A DNA stretch of 6,806 nt from Clostridiales bacterium (lineage in GTDB: Bacteria; Bacillota; Clostridia; Oscillospirales; CAG-272), in contig JAGZAC010000088.1 in the NCBI GenBank assembly GCA_018370615.1, positions 1 through 6,806 on the forward strand, written 5' to 3'. Positions 1 through 5,009 of the stretch are shown here, one piece after another (positions within the stretch are counted from its first letter, which is position 1; the number at the start of each line of letters is the position of its first letter). The position numbers and the translations under genes are program-made. The notes beneath the pieces are model-generated. The model worked only from the letters and a program-made list of their open reading frames with translations. It was not told the DNA's origin and did not search any database.

Positions 1-1
1 C

Positions 2-583
2 ATCGCCAAACAGGTGGATCTTCCCATCCTCCTATATAATGTTCCCAGCCGGACAGGCGTGAACATTCTGCCGGCAACCTATGCCAGACTCAGCGAGATC
101 CCGACTATTGTAGGAGCCAAGGAAGCCAGCGGTAATTTTTCACAAATTGCCAAGATTCTCTCGCTGTGCGGTGACAAGCTGCAGATCTATTCCGGCAACG
201 ACGACCAGATCACCTCTGCCCTGGCACTGGGCGCCAAAGGGGTGGTCTCTGTATTGGCCAATGTGGTCCCGCAGGAAACCCATGATATCTGCCAAAGCTA
301 TTTTGAAGGGGATACTGAACGCAGCGATACGCTGCAGCTCCGTTATCTGGAGCTCATTGAAAATCTGTTCAGCGATATCAATCCGATTCCCGTAAAATGT
401 GCGATGAACGCGATGGGGATGAACGTAGGCGGTTGCCGGTTGCCGCTTTGCGCTATGGATCCGGTGGCCGAGGAAAGGCTGAAGAGCTGTCTGCATCGTT
501 ATGGACTGATTGAGGATGCGAAAGTGGGTTCGGTCACGGTACGGCGTCCGCAGGAAACGCTGCTGTGGAGAAAGAATCATTGA
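2..583 (+). CDS. dapA: 4-hydroxy-tetrahydrodipicolinate synthase (DapA), 3' part only
   Basis: DapA condenses pyruvate with aspartate semialdehyde in the cytoplasm, the first committed step towards diaminopimelate (cell wall) and lysine. The 5' part lies outside the window: the frame is open from base 2 and 193 codons are visible. Two family signatures are present. YNVPSRTG at local residues 12-19 supplies the Tyr and Arg that correspond to E. coli Tyr133 and Arg138. GAKEASGN at 38-45 has Lys40, which falls exactly where E. coli Lys161, the Schiff-base lysine, is expected. The later SGND, GVVSVLANV and NPIPVK segments also match the TIM-barrel C-terminal half. By this alignment the full protein would be near 314 residues, about 20 longer than the E. 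coli enzyme; the excess is a polar tail after the RYGLI segment. Internal GTG at 14 is not the start. The gene converges with kdpE and ends just before a strong hairpin. Lysine-feedback residues are outside the window. Confidence 0.95.
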   Translation: MAKQVDLPILLYNVPSRTGVNILPATYARLSEIPTIVGAKEASGNFSQIAKILSLCGDKLQIYSGNDDQITSALALGAKGVVSVLANVVPQETHDICQSYFEGDTERSDTLQLRYLELIENLFSDINPIPVKCAMNAMGMNVGGCRLPLCAMDPVAEERLKSCLHRYGLIEDAKVGSVTVRRPQETLLWRKNH

Positions 584-620
584 GCCAGCCAGCTGTGTAA
601 CGGTGCAGGAGGAAAAAATG

Positions 621-665
621 AGCAGGGAAAGCGTGCCCCCTAGGGCTCGCTTTCCCTGCTTTTCT
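621..665. terminator. Bidirectional intrinsic terminator between dapA and kdpE
   Basis: A perfect 13-bp stem (AGCAGGGAAAGCG at 621-633 pairs with 648-660) encloses a loop that contains a further GCCC/GGGC pairing (635-638 with 643-646). Read rightward the stem runs into CTTTTCT, suitable for ending dapA. Read leftward it is followed by CATTTTTTCC (complement of 611-620), an even better T-run for ending the kdpDE transcript. Its place between two convergent genes fits a shared, two-way terminator. Confidence 0.9.
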
Positions 666-684
666 AATGCTATTACAACGTAGA

Positions 685-723
685 AGGAGCCGGTGTCTAT
701 AAACAACGGCTCCTATTTTCTTT
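685..723 (+). terminator. Second hairpin terminator downstream of dapA
   Basis: AGGAGCCG (685-692) pairs perfectly with CGGCTCCT (707-714) around a 14-base AT-rich loop and is followed by ATTTTCTTT on the plus strand. It probably acts as a back-up stop for rightward transcription before it enters kdpE antisense. On the minus strand the sequence after the stem (TCTACG) is a poor T-run, so I read it as mainly one-directional. Confidence 0.7.
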
Positions 724-729
724 AAGGGA

Positions 730-1422
730 CTACTGACGAATCATCCGATAACCAATCCCAACATGGGTTTGAATATACTGGGGGGAGGAAGGATTCTTTT
801 CGATTTTCTTTCGGAGCGTTGCCATGAATACCCGCAGGGAGGGAGTATCGGATTCCAATGCGCTGCCCCAAATTTCTTTGAGAATGTAGTTATGGGTCAG
901 GACTTTTCCGGTGTTCTTGGCAAGCAGGCAGAGCAGCTTATACTCCATTGGTGTTAAATGGATTTCTACACCCTGGACATAGACACAGCCAGCGGCATAA
1001 TCAATTTTTAGTTCACCGTTTTCGTAGATACTGCATTCTTCGGCAGATGCCTCCGTATAACTCCGTCGTAATGCCACCCGCACTCGCGCCAGAAATTCAT
1101 CCACGCTGAACGGCTTGGTGAGATAATCATCGGCGCCGGCATCCAGTGCGTCCACCTTATCCTGATCCTCACTGCGCGCGCTGACGACGATGATCGGCAG
1201 GTTACTCCAGCCGCGAACTTTTTTGATAATATCCACCCCATCCATGTCCGGCAAGCCGAGATCGAGAATGATCACATCCGGAGTATAGGAGACGGCGTCG
1301 AGTATCGCACTGGAACCAGTTCGTGCGGTATGATACTGATAATTCTGTGTATCCAGCGTTGTACGGATCAGGTTGCTGATGGTGGGGTCGTCCTCTACAA
1401 TCAATATTTTGGGCTTATACAT
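730..1422 (-). CDS. kdpE: KdpE-type response regulator (OmpR/PhoB family)
   Basis: A full-length 230-residue cytoplasmic response regulator, the partner of the KdpD kinase encoded just upstream. Receiver domain, about residues 4-118: acidic pair in VEDD (10-12), phospho-acceptor Asp54 in IILDLGLPDMDG, the switch Ser81 in VVSARSE, and Lys103 in TKPF. Winged-helix DNA-binding domain, about 130-228: LTPMEYKLLCLLA, then the recognition segment LRVFMATLRKKIE and the closing GIGYRM wing. The ATG lies inside the end of kdpD (8-base overlap ATGTATAA), which indicates translational coupling; only a weak GGAAGAAG-like site precedes it. It would bind DNA as a phosphorylated dimer to control potassium-uptake genes. 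OmpR-family regulators are hard to separate by sequence alone, so the KdpE name rests largely on the adjacent kdpD. No kdpFABC target operon is present here. Confidence 0.92.
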   Translation of the reverse strand: MYKPKILIVEDDPTISNLIRTTLDTQNYQYHTARTGSSAILDAVSYTPDVIILDLGLPDMDGVDIIKKVRGWSNLPIIVVSARSEDQDKVDALDAGADDYLTKPFSVDEFLARVRVALRRSYTEASAEECSIYENGELKIDYAAGCVYVQGVEIHLTPMEYKLLCLLAKNTGKVLTHNYILKEIWGSALESDTPSLRVFMATLRKKIEKNPSSPQYIQTHVGIGYRMIRQ

Positions 1423-4108
1423 TTTCTATTTTCACTTCTTCCAACGGTAATGTAAAGGTAAATACCGAGCCATGAGGACTGTTATCTGTTACAGAAATCG
1501 TACCGCCGTGCGCAGACACAATCGAGCGGCAAAGGCTCAACCCCAGCCCCAGCCCTCTCCGATTGTCCGAATTCCCCTGGCTCGCTGTGTAGAACATATC
1601 AAACAGATGGGCTTTCGCTTCATCCGAAATGCCGGGACCGTCATCCGCGATGCTGACTTCCACCATAGAGCCCCATCGTTCCGCACGCAAAACGATATGA
1701 GAGCCGGCCGGCGTATATTTGATGGCGTTGTTGACAATGTTGATAATCACCTGAACGATCAGCCGGACATCCATCCTAGCCATCAGCAGATCGTCCGGCA
1801 GTTCGGTGGTAATCCGATGCTCCTTTGCCTGCCGGTCGATATGAGCAAGCGCCTCTTGAAACACATCGGCCAAGAGCTGGGCATCCATTTGCAGATGCAT
1901 GGTGCCGTTTTCAATCCGCGTAATAGACAGCAGGTTCTCCGTCAGATTGACAAGCCACATAGAGTCATCGTAAATCGAACTGTACAGCTCCTGCTTCTTC
2001 TCTTCATTCAGCGCAATACTCTTTTCCATTAAAATCCCCGCGTTGCCGCTGATACTGGTCAGGGGAGTGCGCAGATCATGGGAGATAGCCCGAAGCAGAT
2101 TCGAGCGAAGCCGCTCCTGCTGGGTTTCCATCTCAATATTCTGCTTTTCCTGCTGCAGCCGCCTTCTTTCCAGAATCAGGCCGCACTCATTTATGATGGA
2201 AATCGTCAAATTCTTTTCAAACACTTCCAAGCCTGGATAGTATTTGGAGGGAATGGCCACAATCCCCATAACTCCTTGTGTGCCGCGAACGGCTAAATAG
2301 AGGTTGTGCGCGTTGGAAAGGGTATTGGTGGTGGCCCCTGCCCGCTTGTTATTTTGTATAACCCAGTCGGCAACGCCGTATTCCTCACCCGTCATCCCTT
2401 TGAGGAGTTCCGGTTCGCGCTCTGCCGGCGTTGCATGGAAGTGCAGCTTTTCTCCTTTTGCCAAGGCGAACAATATGGGGCGGTTCAGCAGGATACTCAG
2501 CTGCTGAGAGGCCAGCTGCAGGATTTCCTGCTCGTCCCTACCCTGCTGCAGCTTTTGATTGCAGTTCATTAGCAACTCCGTATAATAGGCCTTCTGGGCG
2601 GCCTGCTTTGCCTGCTTTTTTACGCGGGTGGCCAGTGTGCTGGAGATGACACTGGCGGCCAGCATGATCAGGAAGGTGACGGGATAATCCGGAGCCGTTG
2701 CCTTCAGAGAAAACTGTGGGACTGTAAAGAAATAATTAAAGGCAATCACACTGAGCAGAGAAGCAAACGCGCCGTACAGATAACCCTGTGTCCAGATGGT
2801 GGTCACCAACACACCGAGAATGTAGATAATAATGATATTGGCTTCTCGCAACCCTAACGCAAAGAAAGCCCATCCGATCAGAGTAGCCAGCACCGTGATG
2901 AGCAGTGTCTTCAGCATATCGCGCCAGCTGAACCGGATATCATCGCTGCGGAGAAATTTCAGCTTCTTTTTATAGAGGGGCTGTGTATCCGGAATAATAT
3001 AAATCTCCAGGTCTCCCGCGCTGTCGGCGAGACGATCCACCAGCGTTTTTCCTTTGAAAAGAAAGCGTGGGCGGTGGTTGGTACGGCCCAACACGATTTT
3101 GGTAATGCCGCTGGCCCTCGCATATTCTGCGATCTGAACAGCCGGGTCCTCGCCATACACCGTTGCGATCTGTGCGCCCATCTGTTCGGCCAAGCGCAGG
3201 TTGTCACGCAGCCGTTTTAAGTTATCGTCCTTTAATTCCTTGGTTTCCGGTGTTTCGACAAAAAGCGCGGTAAAGCTGCTGTGAAAAGCCTCCGCCATTC
3301 GTGCGGCGGTACGGATAACCTTGGCATTGGAAGGTGAACTGGACAGGCAAATCAAAATATGTTCGCCGGCTTTGGCCGCGGCTTCGTTACCCGTCTTCTG
3401 TGCGGTGCGGTTGAGCCGGTCAGCCGTGCGGCGCAGGGCGATTTCCCGCAGGGCAACCAGGTTCTCTTCCGTAAAAAAGTGACTGAGCGCCCGCTGTGCC
3501 TGCCCCTTCTGATAGACCTTCCCTTCCTGCAGCCTGATAATCAGGTCAGACGGTTCAATATCCACCAGCTCCACCTGGTCGGCGGAATCAAAGATGCGAT
3601 CAGGTATCCTTTCGCTGACGGCAATGTGGGTAATGGATTCCACCAGATCGTTGAGCGACTCCAAATGCTGAACATTTACGGTGGTATAGACATCGATACC
3701 CGCCCGCAAAAGCTCTTCCACATCCTGATAACGCTTGGCATGACGGCTTCCCGCCGCGTTGCTGTGCGCCAGTTCGTCCACCAAAATCAATTGCGGTCTG
3801 CGGCGAAGTGCGGCGTCAATATCGAATTCTTTTAAAGAGACGCCTTTATACTCTACTTCTTTGCAGGGCAACTGTTCCAGCCCGTCTAAAAGGGCCAGTG
3901 TTTCCGGACGTATATGACGTTCCACATAGCCGACAACCACATCTTTTCCGGCCGATTGAGCCTGATGGGCCGCCTGCAGCATAGCATATGTTTTCCCAAC
4001 ACCCGCAGCATATCCGAAAAATATCTTCAAGTTTCCCTGCTTTGCACGGCTTTCTTCTGCCCGGATCGAATGTAGCAGCTGCTGCGGGTCCGGCCGTTTT
4101 TCTTCCAT
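1415..4108 (-). CDS. kdpD: KdpD osmosensitive potassium sensor histidine kinase
   Basis: An inner-membrane histidine kinase/phosphatase that senses potassium limitation and turgor and phosphorylates KdpE. With the start at 4108 it has 897 residues, near the usual ~890-900. N-terminal KdpD domain: Walker A GYAAGVGKT (32-40) and ILVDELAHSN (107-116). Universal-stress-protein domain about 250-372, containing S256-x-S258, 20 residues, then FTALF (279-283). Four membrane spans at roughly 399-419, 424-439, 442-461 and 476-494, then a GAF-like linker to about 642. Kinase core: phospho-acceptor His677 in SHDLRTPL, N box NIVNNAIKYTP (790-800), G1 DDGPGIS (822-828), G2 GLGLGLSL (852-859). The frame is open 18 codons further upstream (ATG at 4162). 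I prefer ATG 4108-4106 because AAGGGG sits 7 bases before it and MEEKRPDPQQLL is where the family's similarity begins. First gene of a kdpD-kdpE operon. Confidence 0.96.
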   Translation of the reverse strand: MEEKRPDPQQLLHSIRAEESRAKQGNLKIFFGYAAGVGKTYAMLQAAHQAQSAGKDVVVGYVERHIRPETLALLDGLEQLPCKEVEYKGVSLKEFDIDAALRRRPQLILVDELAHSNAAGSRHAKRYQDVEELLRAGIDVYTTVNVQHLESLNDLVESITHIAVSERIPDRIFDSADQVELVDIEPSDLIIRLQEGKVYQKGQAQRALSHFFTEENLVALREIALRRTADRLNRTAQKTGNEAAAKAGEHILICLSSSPSNAKVIRTAARMAEAFHSSFTALFVETPETKELKDDNLKRLRDNLRLAEQMGAQIATVYGEDPAVQIAEYARASGITKIVLGRTNHRPRFLFKGKTLVDRLADSAGDLEIYIIPDTQPLYKKKLKFLRSDDIRFSWRDMLKTLLITVLATLIGWAFFALGLREANIIIIYILGVLVTTIWTQGYLYGAFASLLSVIAFNYFFTVPQFSLKATAPDYPVTFLIMLAASVISSTLATRVKKQAKQAAQKAYYTELLMNCNQKLQQGRDEQEILQLASQQLSILLNRPILFALAKGEKLHFHATPAEREPELLKGMTGEEYGVADWVIQNNKRAGATTNTLSNAHNLYLAVRGTQGVMGIVAIPSKYYPGLEVFEKNLTISIINECGLILERRRLQQEKQNIEMETQQERLRSNLLRAISHDLRTPLTSISGNAGILMEKSIALNEEKKQELYSSIYDDSMWLVNLTENLLSITRIENGTMHLQMDAQLLADVFQEALAHIDRQAKEHRITTELPDDLLMARMDVRLIVQVIINIVNNAIKYTPAGSHIVLRAERWGSMVEVSIADDGPGISDEAKAHLFDMFYTASQGNSDNRRGLGLGLSLCRSIVSAHGGTISVTDNSPHGSVFTFTLPLEEVKIENV

Positions 4109-4112
4109 AATG

Positions 4113-4214
4113 TTTCCCCTTACATTTGTGAATACAAAATCCCAAAAAATAGTATAACACAAAACGCCTTTTGATAGTATAAAAAGCTTGTCAAGGGTGT
4201 TAATATTGTATTAA
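4113..4214 (-). promoter_or_regulatory. kdpDE promoter and possible operator region
   Basis: On the minus strand an extended -10 box, TGTTATACT, occupies 4159-4151, about 42 bases before the kdpD start; its -35 region is poor. The octamer ATAGTATA (plus strand) occurs twice, at 4149-4156 and 4174-4181, exactly 25 bases apart, so there may be two -10 boxes or two regulator sites. A minus-strand TTGACA lies at 4194-4189, but its spacing fits neither -10. Further upstream is a perfect inverted repeat, TTAATA-TTG-TATTAA (4200-4214). KdpE in E. coli binds T-rich TTTATA-like repeats; the minus strand reads TTTTTATACTATC here, so autoregulation is possible but unproven. The Shine-Dalgarno site is AAGGGG, just before the ATG. 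Confidence 0.45.
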
Positions 4215-4386
4215 GAATACAGGCAACCCAATCTCTGACCGAAGACTACGCAGTACCAAAAGCTCATTCTAAAGCCGGTCGTATATCTACTTCTGGAAAA
4301 CCTGCGGGACGGCAGTGTGGAATCCCTGGCCTCTGCCAGTCCCGGCGTCCTCACAATCACCCAAACCAGCACACAGAGGCAGAACT
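4215..4386. other. Gene-free stretch between the kdp promoter and the istB remnant
   Basis: I see no gene here that I can support. The plus strand has an open frame from 4239 to 4385 (stop TGA at 4386-4388) that contains a plausible-looking LLLENLRDGSVESL segment, but it has no ATG/GTG start or ribosome site and I do not recognise it. It could be the debris of a gene formerly divergent from kdpD, or the edge of an older insertion. Confidence 0.4.
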
Positions 4387-4539
4387 GATACTAGCATCAC
4401 CATCGCCTCTGCTATCCTCGGCCGCGTCCTTCACCACTGTACCGTTATCAACATCAAGGGTGAATCCTATCGCCTCAAAGAACCCAAGGAATTCATGCGC
4501 CAGAAACAACAGATCGTCAACCATCTTTTCTCCGCCCAT
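4387..4539 (+). pseudogene. Fragment of IS21-family IstB ATP-binding protein (C-terminus)
   Basis: IstB is the AAA+ ATPase helper of IS21-family transposases. Only about the last 50 residues are visible: SITIASAILGRVLHHCTVIN followed by IKGESYRLKEPKEF. The pattern of A-S-A-I-L-x-R-V-L-H-H and I-N-I-K-G-E-S-Y-R-L-K-E matches, from memory, the conserved C-terminal region of Firmicutes IstB proteins. The nucleotide-binding motifs, the N-terminal domain and the istA transposase are all absent. The frame runs past the expected end of IstB without its own stop, so both edges are broken; the exact limits are estimates. A leftward ORF (4357-4539) on the other strand is a shadow of this fragment. This is a dead remnant, marking the spot as an old insertion site. 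Confidence 0.6.
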
Positions 4540-4542
4540 ATC

Positions 4543-4701
4543 CTACATATTTTCCTCGCCGTTTTCTTGCACGAACGCAGCCACAGAGAGGACCAGAAGC
4601 GCTTCTATTTTTCCCACGCTTTCTTTTCCCTGGACGATTTCGCTAAGCAAATCGCTGTCCACAACTGCCGCTCCAACCACTTTCTTATGAGACCTCTTCA
4701 C
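4543..4701 (-). CDS. Small protein of unknown function, 52 residues
   Basis: I do not recognise this protein. The GTG at 4701-4699 is chosen as the start because AAGGAG lies 7-8 bases before it; the frame stays open upstream to ATG at 4734 or 4791, but neither has a ribosome site. The product begins MKRSHKKVVG and continues into VVDSDLLSEIVQGKESVGKI and ALLVLSVAAF: a basic N-terminus, then a probable amphipathic helix with charged heptads, then a hydrophobic helix, with an acidic end (QENGEENM). There is no signal peptide. It stops a few bases from the end of the istB fragment on the opposite strand and may itself be truncated there. About 20 bases separate its start from the inferred stop of the gene interrupted by the serine-recombinase element, so the two would have formed an operon. 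Probably a cargo gene of an older mobile element. Confidence 0.45.
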   Translation of the reverse strand: MKRSHKKVVGAAVVDSDLLSEIVQGKESVGKIEALLVLSVAAFVQENGEENM

Positions 4702-4720
4702 TGGTTTTCTCCTTCTGAGT

Positions 4721-4744
4721 TCACTGTCCAACATATTTGACAAT
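4721..4744 (-). pseudogene. Inferred 3' tail of a gene split by the recombinase element
   Basis: Read leftward, this frame gives I-V-K-Y-V-G-Q and a TGA stop at 4723-4721. On the other side of the cassette, the minus-strand fragment that ends DEWIV at 6642 is in the same phase at the shared ATTGT. Joining the two gives a sensible C-terminus, DEWIVKYVGQ, followed by a Shine-Dalgarno site and the next gene. The segment is too short to be judged alone; the case rests on the reconstruction. Confidence 0.35.
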
Positions 4745-4757
4745 CTACAATTGTCAA
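4737..4757. repeat. Perfect 8-bp inverted repeat at the left edge of the element
   Basis: TTGACAAT (4737-4744) and ATTGTCAA (4750-4757) are exact reverse complements around the 5-base spacer CTACA. It sits directly on the proposed left attachment junction and about 90 bases before the ribbon-helix-helix gene, so it could be a recombinase-binding site, a regulator operator, or both. Confidence 0.7.
4740..4748 (+). other. Candidate left attachment core (attL)
   Basis: ACAATCTAC matches ACAATCCAC at 6643-6651 in the same orientation. It lies within the inverted repeat at 4737-4757. To its left the sequence belongs to the minus-strand tail of the interrupted gene; to its right begins the AT-rich leader of the recombinase operon. 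Confidence 0.35.
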
Positions 4758-4833
4758 TTTTCGTTTTCTTCTTTTCATATAACTGTATCATATTATAGTG
4801 TTGACACGGTGATATACGTATTGCAGACTGTAC
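4758..4833 (+). promoter_or_regulatory. AT-rich leader of the recombinase operon, probable promoter/operator
   Basis: This short AT-rich stretch must hold the promoter if the element drives its own genes. The best -10 is TATTAT at 4791-4796, without a convincing -35. TTGACA at 4801-4806 resembles a -35, but nothing good follows 17 bases on. Two small palindromes follow: GTGT-TG-ACAC (4798-4807) and ATACGTAT (4814-4821). They are plausible binding sites for the small ribbon-helix-helix protein encoded next, which would make the operon self-repressing. All of this is inference from pattern. Confidence 0.3.
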
Positions 4834-4844
4834 GAGGTGATGAT

Positions 4845-5003
4845 ATGGCGATAGCGGACAGCAACACCAGGGTATTGATAACCATCAGCAAAGACGCCAA
4901 GAAAAAGCTGGATAAAATAGCCGCCGCTGAAAAACGGACGCTTTCCAATCTTTGTGCCAAAATACTAGCCGACTACCTGGACACGCGAAAGGACGGTGAG
5001 TAG
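4845..5003 (+). CDS. Small ribbon-helix-helix-like DNA-binding protein, 52 residues
   Basis: Starts at ATG 4845 with the ribosome site GAGGTG 5 bases upstream; the longer open frame to the left lacks such a site. The product MAIADSNTRVLITISKDAKK continues with a helix KLDKIAAAEKR, a turn and a second helix TLSNLCAKILADYLDTRK. A short polar start, one beta strand (RVLITIS, about 9-15) and two helices (about 17-29 and 33-46) is the layout of Arc/CopG/MetJ ribbon-helix-helix repressors, which bind DNA as dimers through the paired strands. It precedes a serine recombinase in the same direction and in the same frame, separated by its TAG stop plus a single CGA codon. The likely role is to repress its own operon or to steer recombination, as a transcription factor or accessory protein. 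An antitoxin role is less likely because no toxin gene is adjacent. Confidence 0.75.
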   Translation: MAIADSNTRVLITISKDAKKKLDKIAAAEKRTLSNLCAKILADYLDTRKDGE

Positions 5004-5009
5004 CGATTG
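4995..5009 (+). promoter_or_regulatory. Start region of the recombinase: coupled TTG start
   Basis: The last codons of the upstream gene contain GGTGA (4995-4999), which can pair with the 3' end of 16S rRNA, 7 bases before TTG at 5007. TTG is the only usable start in the recombinase frame, because TAG at 5001-5003 closes it two codons upstream and the next ATG (codon 25) lies beyond the catalytic serine. A weak start placed right behind a stop suggests that ribosomes finishing the small gene re-initiate here, keeping recombinase levels low. Confidence 0.6.

Noticed and set aside
140..706. Leftward open frame of 188 codons opposite dapA
   Set aside because: It is antisense to an unmistakable dapA and runs through both terminator hairpins; composition is unlike a real protein.
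3359..3835. Rightward open frame of 158 codons opposite kdpD
   Set aside because: Lies over the conserved N-terminal KdpD domain on the coding strand's complement; a shadow of codon bias.
4109..4162. Longer KdpD start at 4162 adding 18 residues
   Set aside because: The extra residues do not fit the family, they overlap the -10 element at 4151-4159, and the ATG at 4108 has a good ribosome site.
4310..4334. Loose similarity between GACGGCAGTGTGGAATCCCTG near 4310 and the sequence at the recombinase end near 6621, as a longer attachment repeat
   Set aside because: Needs gaps and mismatches, and part lies inside recombinase coding sequence; the ACAATC core explains the flanks better.
4357..4539. 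Leftward 60-codon frame over the istB fragment
   Set aside because: The plus-strand reading gives the recognisable IstB C-terminus, so the leftward frame is its complement.
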